NCBI RefSeq assembly: GCF_902806685.2
Contig: NC_048541.1
Location: forward strand, 2,849,465-2,913,464
DNA from: Maniola hyperantus
Taxonomy: Eukaryota > Arthropoda > Insecta > Lepidoptera > Nymphalidae
Length of the DNA: 64,000 bases
Direction: 5' to 3'
This document shows, piece by piece, positions 1-12,366 of this stretch; the stretch's first letter is position 1; the number at the start of each line of letters is the position of its first letter. The notes beneath the pieces were generated by a model that was not told where the DNA came from, did not search any database, and saw nothing but the letters and a program-made list of their open reading frames with translations. The translations under genes and the position numbers were made by a program.

Positions 1-1098
1 AATACTCATTCATATACATATATATATATATATGAATGAGTCTATGATGTCTAGCTATTTCATCTGCCCAACGTTCCAGCGGTCTGCCTCTTTTTCTTTT
101 TCCCCGGGGGCCAGACCAGGCAGACAATTTCTTGGTCCAATTTATATAGATATACCTATGAAAAAATAAATCTAACTCTTGTAATCGCGAGATTTTAAAA
201 GTAAAATCTTCCTCTCAAGGCGTCCAATATTTTTATCTCTCAAAAATGCGTATGCGCAAAGCACTTGCACCAAAGCGCGTCTAGTTTAGATATTCCATTT
301 ATCTGATCATGTTAGTGTTATGCTCATAAAGCTTTAGATAACACCGGAAATTAGCCGTGTCGATATTAATCGCTTAGTGCAGCAAGTTCATTACTTATAC
401 GGTCGATCAGATTCACGGGCGGGAACTAACTAGTTATAAATGTGCACTAACCGCCTATAACTGTCTACACATTCCGATCGGTTAGTTATCTCCTAACAGC
501 ATTAGAGGGATGGCACACTAGCGATATCTCTCCCGAAGTATCGTCGACAAAATGTCCTTCTCTAATTTAGCTGACTTAATGATGTTAAACGCATGTACAC
601 TGCTTACAAGTTACAACGCATTTTTAGGTTTGTAGTCAATGAGGAACCCTTATAGTTTCACTATGTCCGTCTGTCGCTGTGCGTCCGTCTGCCATTCAGA
701 GCTCAGAGATTTATTTGTATTCATTTCATTGAATTTGCGGTCGTGTTGGACATACCCTTGCTGAACGCATATTACGTATATTCCTTAGGCAAGACGAATC
801 AGATTTTACCACACATCTTTTTTTTTTTTGTTATTGTATTATTTGCTTGAAATAAAGACATAAATAAAAAAGAAAACATCATATTTTATCACTGCACTAT
901 ATTAAAGACTTCGTTACGAGCGGCGCATTCGGCGTGGGCAAAATGCAAAATAAGCTTTAACTAGAAAACATTCAGGATACCACACTATAATTTTACTTTG
1001 ATATTTGTAGTTTGTATATTAAATCGAATTTAACAGATATCGTATTTTTGTATTCACTGATTTTATTATTGCATTGAAATATATAATCGATCCATACT
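1..1098. other. No gene recognised
   Basis: AT-rich. Positions 4-41 form a small hairpin (ACTCATTCATATA ... TATATGAATGAGT around an (AT)n run). A pyrimidine-rich patch is at 85-115. No ORF or RNA gene supported. Confidence 0.5.
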
Positions 1099-1307
1099 TC
1101 CATACTAATATTATAAATGCGAAAGTGTGTCTGTCTGTCTGCTAGACTTTTACGGCCCATCCGTTCAACCGATTTTGACAAAATTTGGTACACATATAGC
1201 TTGCATCCCGGGGAAGGACATTACTTTTTATCCCGGAAAGTCAAAGAGTTCCCACGGGATTTTTAAAAACCTATATCCACACGGACGAAGTAGCGGGCGT
1301 CATCTAG
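1099..1307 (+). mobile_element. Non-autonomous Helitron-like element, family H1
   Basis: Starts TCCATACTAATATTATAAAT and ends CATCTAG followed by T. It contains a (GTCT)n microsatellite, CAACCGATTTTGACAAAATT and TTCCCACGGGATTTTTAAAA. The 3' GCGGACGAAGTMGCGGGC segment can form a hairpin about 10 bp from CTAG. 5'-TC, 3'-CTAG and a subterminal hairpin without inverted repeats are Helitron features. Confidence 0.65.
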
Positions 1308-1920
1308 TGTGATATAAATATTTGTTAAATTGGTCTGTTTTAAACAAAAAATATATTACTGTCGTCATCGCGCGGGAAAAATGGAAGCATGTCATCTTCT
1401 CCATTTCCGTGTCTAAATTACTCATCTATCTCTGTCTTGTTGTTCCGGCAAAAGTATGCACACTTTTGCAGGACATTAAAGTTTTAAAACAAAAAGTCGT
1501 TAATGGAGCCTAGTCCTTACATTTAAACCTATTTACAATGTCATTAATAACGTGATTATTGCCTTTAATGCAAAAGTACAAGCGTTGAAATATGTTCGAT
1601 AATTATTATTTTCCTAAGAATAACAAGTAGGTATGCCAGCGTTATAGTAATGGGCTATTATTGGCCAATAATTCAGGTGGCTAAGCTATTTAAAGCCAGT
1701 TTTGAGCGCTATTGAACTATAGGGAACAAGTTTAAGTCATTATAAAATTGACTCATAGAATCCGATTGGCATCTAAATACTATGCCAAGTTGCTATGAGC
1801 TTTAAAGTAGAAGAGTCTGAAATAAAGTCTCTACTTATTCGACTTTAACTTTACGCTTGCGCTTTAGCACCATATATAGTAAGTTATGATGTAGCACCGG
1901 GAGTCGGGACGTATCTGCAT

Positions 1921-2019
1921 CTGCACCAGATTTCATCAAAATCGGTTAAACTGTTGGGCCGTGAAAAGCTAGCAGACAGACAGACAGACACACTTTCGCA
2001 TTTATAATATTAGTATGGA
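1921..2019 (-). mobile_element. Helitron-like H1, 5' part only (minus strand)
   Basis: The 5' terminus (TAGTATGGA on +) with the (GACA)n microsatellite and CATCAAAATCGGTTAAACTG; the 3' half is absent. Confidence 0.6.
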
Positions 2020-2040
2020 TGGTATGCAAGTATAGACTAA

Positions 2041-2239
2041 GTAGCTTATCCCCGCAACTTTGCCCGCGTGGACTTCACAAACAAACCCCTATTTTTCAAA
2101 AATCCTTTAGCGAATGTCTACACCCTAATAACTATATGCATGCCAAATTTCAGCCCGATCCATTCAGTCGTTTGAGCTGTGCGTTGATAGATCAATCAGT
2201 CAGTTTGTCTGTCAGTCAATCTTTTCCTTTTATATTATA
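2041..2239 (-). mobile_element. Helitron-like family H2 (diverged)
   Basis: Inverted 3' end GTAGCTTATCCCCGCAAC, body CATGCCAAATTTCAGCCCGA and GAGCTGTGCGTTGATAGATC, a (CAGT)n run, then CTTTTCCTTTTATATTATA. Directly abuts the next H2 copy. Confidence 0.6.
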
Positions 2240-2459
2240 CTAGCTTATGCTCGCGACTTCGTTCGCGTGGACTACATATACTTCAAACCCCTATTTCACC
2301 CCCATAGGGGTTGAATTTTCAAAAATCCTTTCTTAGCGGATGCCTACATCATATAAGCTATCTGCATGCCAAATTTCAGCCCGATCGGTCCAGTAGTTTG
2401 AGCTGTGCGTTGATAGATCAGTCAGTCAGTTACCTTTTTCCTTTTATATAATATTTAGA
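2240..2459 (-). mobile_element. Helitron-like family H2
   Basis: + strand CTAGCTTATGCTCGCGACTT to TATAATATTTAGA, next base T. Read on the minus strand it starts TCTAAATATTATATAAAAGG and ends GCATAAGCTAG. The 3' end is shared with H1 (CCACGCGGACGAAGTCGCG). Confidence 0.65.
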
Positions 2460-2735
2460 TTAATACCTGATACACAGTTCAACAAAGCTCGGGCTTTAGC
2501 AAAGGGCGGGCAAAGCTTATTTTAAGAGCAACAAGGTGAAAGTGGTTACTGGCGGATGATACAACTAGCGTAATAGGTCATCGAGATTATGCCCCAAGTC
2601 TAGTCTAGATGCTAGTTAGATTTGCCTAAATTACTGCTTATAAATCTGTTTTACTGAATTTCTAACAGAGTTTATTGAATAAAGGTCATCTGAGTTTATT
2701 TTAAAGCGGCAGGCTAAACATTAAATAAACATAAA

Positions 2736-2958
2736 TCAATACCCTAATTATAAATGCGAAAGTGTGTTTGTTTGCTGGTTTGTCCTTCAATCACGTCGCA
2801 ACAGTGCAACGGATTGACGTGATTTTTGGCATGGGTATTTAATATTTATAAAGACCTGAAAAGTGACATAGTCTACTTTTTATTCCGGAAAATCAAAAAG
2901 TTCCCACGGGATTTTTAAAAACCTAAATCCACGCGGACGAAGTCGTGAGCATCAGCTA
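2736..2958 (+). mobile_element. Helitron-like H1 variant
   Basis: ATAAATGCGAAAGTGTGTTT start region, then a TCACGTCGCAACAGTGCAAC variant middle and the CCACGCGGACGAAGTCGTGA end; CTAG mutated to CTAT. Confidence 0.6.
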
Positions 2959-3410
2959 TTAATAAGGGTCGATTTTTCGAAATTTACACGGGAGCGAAAC
3001 CGCAAGTAGTCGCTAGTTAGATTCATGTGGATAGCTACGGAATACATAAAATCAAGATCTAATATTATTACTTAAGATATACTTATAAACCAGTTATGTA
3101 GATAAGGTAGGCACATAAAATCATACATGGTCATTTAACTCCTATAGCATATCGATCAATTTGATAGTTTATCGAACTGGATCGCCAAAGTGCGTAAGTA
3201 GATATATATTATGCTAATGATGCATTACCATATACCATTGTTGTGAAGAGAAAGGCAAGGGAAAGGTACGGGGTACAAGTCAGCGACTTATCTCTTAAGT
3301 CTTAAGTCGACAATCTGAAACAATTAGGTCCAATATAAGCTTCATCTGATTAACTAATGCGAAATATAGGTGACTTTCACAGTCGACGCAGATAGTTGTA
3401 GGTACCACGA

Positions 3411-3660
3411 TTTTTAGGGTTCCGTACCTCAAAAGGAAAAACAGAACCCTTATAGGATCACATTGTTGTCTGTCTGTCCGTCGGTCTGTCAAGAAACCTA
3501 CAGGAACCTGATTGGAAACAATTTTCTCGGTAGAAAGCTTTTCCAAACACTGATCCAAAAGTTCTAAATTTTTTTCAATCGGAAGGGATGATAAATTTTT
3601 AAATTTTGTTGATACTTGAAGAATGAAGATAAAAGACTTCAAATTTTCTTTATTTTAGTC
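3411..3660 (+). repeat. Dispersed repeat R3, 5' part
   Basis: TTTTTAGGGTTCCGTACCTC, AACCCTTATAGGATCACATT and (GTCT)-rich run; the opening GGGTTCCGT is inverted as ACRGAACCCT. One copy of a family present at least eight times in the window. Confidence 0.6.
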
Positions 3661-3747
3661 AAATCAGCCTAAATATTAATTTATGAAATGATAAGCTAAC
3701 AAGCGTACCTACTGTCAAGCTTATTAATATTTATAATAAAGCATACC

Positions 3748-3969
3748 GGTACCACACGAGTAGATATTATAGACCAGAGGGGAAGCTTCACACTAGCTCA
3801 CGCACACCACGACGTGCCACGGACGCTCCGTGCGCCCAGCTTGGCGGCAAATGGAGCGTCCGTGACACGTCGTGGTGTGCGTGAGCTGCGCTAGAGTGAG
3901 TGAACCTACAGCCAGCCGCTAGTATGAAGCTTCCCCTCTGGTCTATATATCTACTCCTGTGCCGGTACC
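3748..3969. mobile_element. Nested fold-back element
   Basis: Outer inverted arms GGTACC...GAGTAGATAT...AGACCAGAGGGGAAGCTTCA (3748-3789 and 3928-3969). Inner arms 3795-3829 and 3853-3887 pair 34 of 35 bases (AGCTCACGCACACCACGACG...). The loop of 23 bp contains GCCCAGCTTGGCGGCAAA. The whole would fold into a nearly continuous hairpin. Confidence 0.85.
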
Positions 3970-5706
3970 TACGATGACGTGTAAAATAGAAACTGATCAC
4001 AAGTGTAGGTATGACTGCTTTGTTTCAAGTACATTCCGGTTTGAGACCAAAATAATCGCATTTTTCATATAATAATAAAGATATTATGATCTCTTTCGAA
4101 TCCAATTTATTTTAATTGGAAATATAACTCAGTCCTAGAATTCATAATGACATTTCATTCCATATCAAAACCTCAGGGGCGCTTTCAGAAGTACCATAAA
4201 GTATCACTGAATTATGAGACAGTGGGCGATATGACAATAATCCATGCAATACCGGCTCGCTTAATCATATCGCGTGTTGATGGCTTACCGGTGCCGCAAT
4301 GTATAACGTACAAATCAATTTAATACAGATTAAAGGCGCCATTCATACGGATTTGTACAAAATCAAACTCTGTTTCTATTGCGTAAAGTTTGTTTTAGAA
4401 TGTTAAGAATTTCGAATTGATAAGCGCGAATCTAGAAATGAATGCAAAATAAAGTAGGTAGAGACAATCAAAATCCAGTTTGAAATGTATTATGCCTAAC
4501 AATAAACCACACTAAATAATGCGTAACTAGTGCATACTGAAACACTAAATAAACTATTTATATTATTATTCCATCGATAGCTAAAAAGCTTAGGTAAGTA
4601 CTGAAAGGTCACAAAATATAAGTATAGGACTATAGGTACGCACTTATTTAGTGAACTGACATTTGTAGAATTACAACTTAAGGGCACGCAGTACGCTCGA
4701 CTGAAGTTGCCGGCGCACGTGGGTTTACCTGTTTACTTTTCACCTAGCATTGTATGAGAAAGGTGGAGGAGGCACGACGTTTTTCACCGAAATCAAGCGC
4801 GCGAAATGGATTGAACAGTCGTTTCGGAAAAGTATTTTTGAGAAAAAACTAAGTTGCTAAGTTTATGTTTGCAAAGTAAAGTGACTTCAACTAATTAATA
4901 AATAAACTATATCCTAATGTTAAATTGTTTTTGAATTTTCATACTCCTAATCTTATTTATTTACGCCCAAATTTGTCATAAATTTAGTATTAAAATGGGA
5001 ATATTTCGAGGTCCGTAAATTTAAAATGAAAATTTTTTTCAATGGTTTATTTGTGTACCAACAAACCTAGCTGATAATGACAAGACAAACCGATATGAAA
5101 CTCTTAAACAGGGTAAATAATATAAACAAAGGTGGTTGGAAACACCTTTCAAAAAAAGTTTCTTGACGTTACGTAATAAGAAATCTCATTGATTTGATAA
5201 ATTAATGCAAATGTAGAGCATCCAAACTTTAGACAGTAGGTAAGTACAACTATAGCCATTAATAAAAAAGAAGGTAAGCGAAGAACCTGACTTGACTTAT
5301 AAATATAATCGAGACTGGCTTATGGCTACAAATTATGTAAACCGTAGTTCATTAATTTTAAGTTAGCAGGGAGCATCAAAACAAGACACAAACACTAATA
5401 AATGATTGAATTCAATGAATCAATGTCAGCAGTCGATTATGTACTGCTAAGTTTAGATGGTTTAACATTGCTTGACCTGATAGATCATTTGTTCCTTACT
5501 GAAGGTGATTAAATACTTTTATCTAATTATGATTTTATACCTGAGGCCTTTAATGAAGTGAAATGAAGAAAGATTATGGTAAACTATAATGTAATGGTAA
5601 ACGATAATGAACGAAAGATAAGTTAATGGACTGTTTAGGTTTAAAAGTAGGTACAGTCCAAAACATGTTTAACATACCTTCTTTTAATTTATCATATCTA
5701 ATTACT
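3970..5706. other. No gene recognised (1.7 kb)
   Basis: AT-rich, no long ORF, splice-like pair or repeat family that I can name. The only ORFs are under 65 codons with no conserved look. Confidence 0.5.
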
Positions 5707-5927
5707 ACCTTATGCTCGCGACTTCGTCTGCGTGGACTACAAATATTTCAAACCCCTATTTTACCCCTTTAGGGGTTGAAATTTCAAAAATGCTTTCTTA
5801 GCAGATGTCTACGTCATAATAGCTATCTGCATGCCTTTCAGTCCGATACGTCTAGTAGTTTGAGCTGTGCGTTGATAGATCAGTCAGTCAGTCAGTCTGG
5901 CAGCTTTTCCTTTTATAGAATAAAATA
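5707..5927 (-). mobile_element. Helitron-like H2
   Basis: TTATGCTCGCGACTTCGTCT to CTTTTCCTTTTATAGAATA with a (CAGT)n run at about 5880-5895. Confidence 0.6.
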
Positions 5928-6607
5928 TATTATCAATAATTTTGAGCTGATTCTGAGATTTCCTCCGCGTGGAAAAAATCTTCTTTTTGATTTTGTTTTG
6001 CAGGCTTTGAAGGTAAACTATGAGTACTAATAAGTCCCTGTATGACCCATATCTAATCTTAGCTATTGTTGCTATAATACTAGGACACTTGTTAAAACTA
6101 TCATTTTATCAATGGATAGAATTCTATACTATTGTGCGTTAAATATTAAGTATTCTCTACTGCAAGTACCTGCTTAAAAAAACAGTGAAACAAGAAAAAA
6201 TGTAAACTGCGAAATACTCTGAGTGAAAAAACAATAAAGTAATCTAAAAGGGTAAAGAGAAATCCTGTTTCTGATTTAAAAAAAATACAAACTTACGAAG
6301 GCATCAAACATTCTAAGCATTCGAAAGTGATTTGCAATGACAACATAAGTACAGTATTATCGGCTTCGCAACCACCGTACGATGCGAGATCGGTCAGTAG
6401 GGTAATAAACGCTCATTGACCGACCCAACGTATCGTAGCTACGTATTACCACAGTTTTACGAGGTTACTATTACGTACGGGATTAGTACGAGTTTTGCAA
6501 ACTAACGAGCTTTCAGTGACTACGCTTATAATTTGAGAATTCTTAAAATTCTTTTTCTTGCCGAGGTATTTTAAGGGAACGCTTCATTAACCTTTCATAT
6601 TGCTTGC

Positions 6608-6800
6608 TTTTCACACGGACTCAGTTCACAAACGCGTCCCTGTGAAAACCGTCGCGTTTGTGAACTGAGTCCCTGTGAAAAAGGAACCCGGATGGGTTCG
6701 AAACTAGTCGGGCTCACGTCGACTAAATACGTGAGTAAAGCCGGTTTCTTCTTTATTTATAATGGAAATCAATCACGATACTTTAATCGCTAAAGTGTTT
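6608..6800 (+). mobile_element. Hairpin-core repeat HC, copy 1
   Basis: Inverted arms 6608-6636 and 6653-6681 (28/29 matches, GGACTCAGTTCACAAACGCG) precede GGATGGGTTCGAAACTAGTC, GACTAAATACGTGAGTAAAG and AATGGAAATCAATCACGATA. The flanking part is shared with 54680-54890, but the hairpin sequence itself differs. Confidence 0.7.
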
Positions 6801-6814
6801 ATTTATATATTGGA

Positions 6815-7042
6815 CTAGCTAATGCTCACAATTTCTTCCGCGTGGACTACACAAATTTCAAACCCCTATTTCACCCCCTTAGGGGTTGAATTCTCAAAAA
6901 TCCTTTCTTAGCGGATGCCTACGTCATAATAGCTATCTGCATGCCAAATTTCAGCCCGATCCGTCCAGTAGTTTGAGCTGTGCGTTAATAGATCAGTCAG
7001 TCAGTCAGTCAGCCAGTCACCTTTTCATTTTATATATTTAGA
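6815..7042 (-). mobile_element. Helitron-like H2
   Basis: CTAGCTAATGCTCACAATTT to TTTATATATTTAGA followed by T; (CAGT)n at 6993-7012. Confidence 0.65.
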
Positions 7043-7404
7043 TTTGAGATAGGTCAGTAAAGTAAACAAACGCTCATTGACCTAGCGACTGGCGTACAGT
7101 TGGTACGGAGTTGCAGGCATATTGTGCAACACTAATGAGCTTTCAAAGGCGCACTCCACCGATGTTCACACAGAATCGCGCGTAATGCAACAAAACTATC
7201 TAGGTAAAGTGTCAACGTTTTTATATTGCATTCTGTTTTAGATTCCTATATATCACATCAGTGTTTCCCTTGCATCCAGAGTTGTTACAAGATAAAGTGT
7301 GAAGACTAAAAAGCTACCTACCGATTGGTTTTAGTAATATCACCACAGACGCATGTTTCAATTACTTATCAATATAGAATATTAGATACAAATAATAGTT
7401 TTGA

Positions 7405-7636
7405 TCGAGTCAGACTCGCGCACTCAGGGTTCCGTACTACAATCGTATTTTATCGTCATTTTGCACGGTAAAACAAAAACTATTATATACCTAAAAATAA
7501 ATAAAAATCTAGTTTAGAATTTTCTAATCTTACTTGGTTGAAAGTAGCAATATTTGAGACACAGACAGACAGACAAACAACAAAGAGATCCTATAAGGGT
7601 TCCGTTTTTCCTTTTGAAGTAAGCAACCCTAAAAAC
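7405..7636 (-). repeat. Dispersed repeat R3 (minus strand)
   Basis: GTCAGACTCGCGCACTCAGG and GGTTCCGTACTACAATCG, then GATCCTATAAGGGTTCCGTT; both family ends with a deleted centre. Confidence 0.6.
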
Positions 7637-8988
7637 CTAACAAACCTAACATATATACTAAACTTTCTCAGTCGGGTAAAAATATCGACCTATTTTTGTT
7701 TTAGCTGTACATAACACACCTACCTACCTATACATGTCTTGGTTTGTTTAAAAATTCTTTTCTCGATATGACGACCCATTCAGAGCCTGAAGTCATAGTT
7801 ACGTGTTTGTCAGTCAGAACAGAATTTATAATCCCTATTTCGGAGCCGGAGCAATAAGCCAGAATAAACACTACGAAACTACGAACTTTCTAGTAAAAGG
7901 CATCCGGAATTTAAAACGCAAAACGTCCTATTTCAATCCTAGCGTGCTTTGCGCCGCTAAATGGAATGCATTCGGGGCTGGAATGGGACATTTCATATGT
8001 AGCGTGTGAAAAATCATATGAAAAGTGTTCTCATATGAACCTGCTATTTTCTTTCAAATAGCGTGTTCAAAACTACAGTGGCAGATAGTATGGAGTGGAG
8101 TCGAGTCTTTTGATAGGTACCTACACTATAGTTATTTTAAAAGTTATGGCTTTTGAGTTATGACCCTTGTAACAATCTATTTTAAGCCTAATTTTGAGGC
8201 AACTTTATGCATAAATATGAACCGTATAAGGATTTACAAAATTAAAAACTTAGTAATTAATAGTTTGAAATGGGTTTAGTTTGATAAAAATATTAATTAA
8301 TTTGCAAAAAAGTAACGTTCTGCCAAACATTGATTCGCGTTGTTCTGTTCGCATATCACGCCTCTCGCTCTTGAGTATATCCTGCTCGTAAATGTTGATT
8401 CCAGTAGCATGCTTCTCGCTCGACTTGAAGCGACACTGGAGAGCACTCTTAAATGCATATAACACTGACTGATCATTGAAAACGATAAAAAGTAGCAATG
8501 ATTTTCATGTCTAATTCGGGCCGTGGACGTGGGAGTCAAAGCCTGGCGACTGAGGCGCCCCCTGCGGAAGGATGTCGTGATGAATTTGTCCCCGCGCTCC
8601 CATCCCACTGGGACATTGACTGTTCCATTGTACGTGACAGATAAGTAATTGCGCTGCGAGATTTATGTGCCATATCGCGAAAGGATCTCAAGAGTCGCTT
8701 TTTGGCGATTTGTAAAAGGAGAATAGTAACGAGATTTGCGTCTATATTTAGAACACTACTTTTAAAAGGAATGAACAAATATTACAATAAATTCTGTATT
8801 GGTATTCTCATCTTTTTTCAATGTAATAAGAAAAGTGTAAAAAAAATTAAAACTGACAAAATCATTGTAGAGTAGCACTGCATTTTCCGTCCTTTTTTAG
8901 CTATATTAAAAAGTAAAGATAGGAATATCTGCATGATCTGATCTTTTCTTTTTAATAGTGCTAAAAAAGGGGACAACTAAACTTTTGG

Positions 8989-8993
<5 letters not shown>
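7637..8993. other. No gene recognised (1.35 kb)
   Basis: Holds overlapping minus-strand ORFs of 80-103 codons at 8250-8778, slightly higher in GC than the flanks, but no domain, splice context or conserved pattern. Could be an old retroelement body. Confidence 0.4.
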
Positions 8994-9027
<34 letters not shown>

Positions 9028-9034
9028 CCCCCCC
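8994..9034 (+). repeat. (AC)n microsatellite followed by poly-C
   Basis: About 15 AC units then an uninterrupted C-run of about 12. Confidence 0.95.
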
Positions 9035-9035
9035 C

Positions 9036-9077
9036 CGCGCCTCATAACCCGATTTCCGTCTCGACCTGTCGCGGACT
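9036..9077. repeat. TIR element M3, right-end fragment
   Basis: CGCGCCTCATAACCCGATTT, then CGTCTCGACCTGTCGCGG, directly after the (AC)n-(C)n microsatellite. Confidence 0.55.
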
Positions 9078-9082
9078 ATAGG

Positions 9083-10582
9083 TACATGAATGCAAAATAA
9101 ATGAATCTGGTGTCTACAGGACCACCAACATGATATATTATTTCCAAGCACTCCACTTCGCAGTTGTGACAGTTATTTAAAGTTTTATTAAGCTTTTAGT
9201 ATATTTTTAGGTTATGTTCTTTATTACTGTCGACGCCATCCTCAGAGGAGTGCGCTAATGTACAAAAACTTTTTTAGCATAAAACACTTTTTAGGTAAGT
9301 AGGTCAGGAGTAAACGAGTAGGTGCCTCAGAGAAACGCTTTTAATATTTCATTCCTGTGTACCTGCGCAACTACAATGTGTTTTGTACCCACTGCCTCCT
9401 TGTCTTAATTGAAAACGTTTTGTTGGTGCGCCTATTCAGTTACCACAATGCTATTATGCTACTTGGGTAAACAAATCTTCTGTAGCAGACAGTTTGGTAA
9501 CTTAGCTTGTGGTTTTACTCACCTACTTACATAACATACAATACAGGGTGTAACCAGACGCGCTGGCAAAAACGAAGACAGGTGTTAGTACTGATGATTA
9601 CTGATATGATACCACAAAAAAAACCTATAATTTTGTAAAAGTTTACGATATATTGCAAATAAAACATCTGACTGACGCTAGAGGTCAACGAACGTTACGT
9701 AAGTAGGCCACTCGGAGTCAATGCTGCGTCGTAGGCGGGACATTGACCCGAGCTTAGCACGCTGTACATTGCGGGTTTGAAAAATACTAAATCACTAAAA
9801 CTACAAAATGGGGCAAATGGTTATTAGTATTGGATTGTGTTTAGGTGGTATAGCAATAACGCTAAGTTTTTGTTAGCGTTCTCTGTATAATATTATAATA
9901 ATAAGTATTTGAGATACGAGTAGAAGCAGGCATTATACTTTGCGGAGGTCCTGAAAGACTTGTATTGTATGTAAATATTTAAGGCTGTTTAATATTTTTA
10001 AAAAACCTTCATATGACCTTACTAATAGGTACATCATAACAATAGTTTAACACTTCAGTGAGCCGATAAGTAGGTATTTATGTAACTCGTGTGTTACAAA
10101 TGCTACAATTCTTGGTAACGATAGAGGAACATAAATGGGTGTAGTCATTGAAATATCATAGTCTTCCTCCATTCGTTAGAACTTTTTGGCGTAAACATAC
10201 AGATAAAACATACGAATTGAAAGAAATCCAATTACTTGTGATTTACAGTGTGCGACATTCGCCACAATCGAATAAAGTCCCCGTAGCGTTCTTATTTTAA
10301 CGAGCTACACAAAATACAATAAATCTACGCATTGACAGCACTATTACCAGCAAATCCTGTATGACAAAATAAAGGTTTAATTCTAATGTTTAGTCGTTTG
10401 GTTTGGCTAACCGCGAGTAGGCACTGACTGACGAAATCTTTACAATTTTCATTTTGTTGAAAACTCTTATCTGACAATGTATCGAACTGCGATCGCATTG
10501 TCCCTTACAAACTTGTTGAAGCACAGAGCGCGAACAAACAAACAGCCTACGTGATTCGTCACATATGACAACCTGTCAAACA
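9083..10582. other. No gene recognised (1.5 kb)
   Basis: AT-rich, no ORF over 60 codons. Scattered TACC/TAGG tetranucleotides only. Confidence 0.5.
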
Positions 10583-10806
10583 TCTATAAATAATAAGAAA
10601 AGCTGATTGACTGACTGACTGACTGCCGGACTGACTGACTGATCTATCAACGCACAGCTTGAACTATAGGATGGGTCGGGCTGAAATTTGGCTTGCAGAT
10701 AGCTATTATGACGTAGACATCCGCTAAGAAAGGATTTTGAAAATTGACCCCCTAAGGGGGTACAATAGGAGTTTGAAATTTGTGTAGTCCACGCGGACAT
10801 AAGTTG
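10583..10806 (+). mobile_element. Helitron-like H2 (plus strand)
   Basis: Starts TCTATAAATAATAAGAAAAG, has (GACT)n, CAACGCACAGCTTGAACTAT and ends CCACGCGGACATAAGTTGC (end degraded). Confidence 0.6.
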
Positions 10807-10907
10807 CCAGCAAGGTAGTTTTACACATAATTATTTTGACGAATGAAATGAAATTTGACGAATAAAGTTAAAATGGCGCGTGATAAGTCATTTCTTACAC
10901 ATTATTA

Positions 10908-10983
10908 TCAGTACCCATATTATAAATGCGAAAGTGTGTTGGTTTGTTGGTTTGTCCTTCAATTACGTCGCAACGGAGCAACG
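10908..10983 (+). mobile_element. Helitron-like H1 variant, 5' fragment
   Basis: CATATTATAAATGCGAAAGT to CGCAACGGAGCAACG; truncated just before the 20-bp tandem repeat at 11011. Confidence 0.55.
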
Positions 10984-11010
10984 CCTACGAAGTCATGATG
11001 GATTGATCAT

Positions 11011-11070
11011 GATCACCGTAGTGTTCGCATGATCACTGTAGTGTTCGCATGATCACTGTAGTGTTCGCAT
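11011..11070 (+). repeat. Three 20-bp tandem units
   Basis: GATCACYGTAGTGTTCGCAT repeated three times; the first unit has C and the others T at position 7. Directly follows the truncated Helitron. Confidence 0.95.
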
Positions 11071-11747
11071 GAAATATCAGAACTTTTCTTTTGGACGAAA
11101 TCGCCGTCTACTCCTCAGCTTGTAGCTTGATTGATACGCCTTGTCGAAAGAAATTCCAAATGTGGGGCATGTAAGAGTTATATTTGTTTGAAACTTTGTT
11201 GGCTAGTTGGGAAAATATTAGTTTGTTCATAAGAAAGTATTTTGATATAAGTTTGGGAAAAAATAACTGCGAGACGAATCGCGCTGATTATCGCGCCTCT
11301 ACGTGATGGCTTACGAATGATATCTCTCCATAGTTCTTTAGTTTATACTTACCAAATAGAAGTAGACTAAGCTAAGGACTGGTAGTTATTGAACAGTTTT
11401 TCGTAACAAACGTCTGCCGATATGCAGATAACAGATTAATCTAAATGAAAATTGGTCAAGTGCGAGTCGGACTCTCACACGAAGGGTTCTGTATGCTACA
11501 GTATAGGTTTAGGTACTTTTTAATTTTTTTTAATTTACATGGCGGCCATTTTGAAATTCTCATTATTTGTTGTTATAGCGGCAATAGAAATACATTGCCA
11601 CAAGGCTCTCTCGGCACTTGAATGACATTGACAGGGGGCGCAGTTGGAGAACAAAGGCTTAGAATATTCAAACAAGAACAAATGGGACACTTGACGGCAA
11701 CGTTAATTCCGATCTTCGCCACGCGCCAAAATAGTCTTGTCGCACTG

Positions 11748-12366
11748 TAGCAGCGTTACCAGACGTCCCGATTTTGGTGAGACGACCCGATTTTTCAAGT
11801 CCAAATCAAATGTCCCGCGCAGGACAGGCTCAGTCCCGCTTTTCGAAGATAAATCGACCGTGCGTTCAGCGTGCTGAGGAAACGTGAGCGGGTGGAACAG
11901 ACAAGCCCGACAAGAAAAAAATCTATATTGTCTTTAAGATATCTTTAGGAGTACTATTTTCTTGTTGGGAAGTGTGAACTGGCCGCCCGCCCGTAGCGTA
12001 CCTAATGAAGATAAGCGCGCGATTTTTACTAGGTATTTATATTGTGGCTAATTCCGTTGTACACAATCTCTAAACTAAAATAGCTCGTCTAAATCTATTC
12101 CCTTTCATAATGTTGCTTGCGGAAAAGGATGGCATTAGATTTAGACCTGTTCATTTAGTTTAGTTTAGAGATTGTGTACTAGAGAATCGGCCCCAATTGT
12201 CACGTATAAACGTCATTTGAATTCAAATAAAAAGATAAATATTTAAAAACTTCTGATTATATGCGTTTTTTAAGATGTCCCGCTTTCGACGAAAGAATCC
12301 CGCTTTTTTCACTCAAAATGTTTCAAAATCCCGACTTGGCAATTAAAAAAACTGGCAACGCTGCAC
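11748..12366. repeat. Repeat with imperfect inverted ends hosting M5
   Basis: GCAGCGTTACCAGACGTCCC at one end and ACTGGCAACGCTGCAC at the other; TGTCCCGC and CCCGMTTT motifs repeat in both halves. No ORF of note. Confidence 0.5.
12045..12194. mobile_element. TIR element M5 (MITE), nested in a larger repeat
   Basis: TIRs GGCTAATTCCGTTGTACACA... with AATCTCTAAACTAAA, and TTTAGTTTAGAGATTGTGTA...GAATCGGCC. It sits inside 11748-12366, whose ends GCAGCGTTACCAG / CTGGCAACGCTGC are themselves inverted. Confidence 0.75.

Larger units (their letters stand above)
6385..7147. repeat. Diverged direct repeat flanking an H2 copy
   Basis: GGTCAGTAGGGTAATAAACGCTCATTGACC-type sequence (6390-6510) recurs at 7050-7147 (GGTCAGTAAAGTAAACAAAC, ACTAATGAGCTTTCA), with HC copy 1 and an H2 element between them. 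Confidence 0.45.

Noticed and set aside
8250..8778. Overlapping minus-strand ORFs of 80-103 codons
   Set aside because: Three frames open at once over a GC-richer patch, no recognisable motif, no splice or poly-A context. Noted as unassigned only.
11011..11070. CRISPR-like repeats
   Set aside because: Three contiguous 20-bp units without spacers in an animal genome; a simple tandem repeat.
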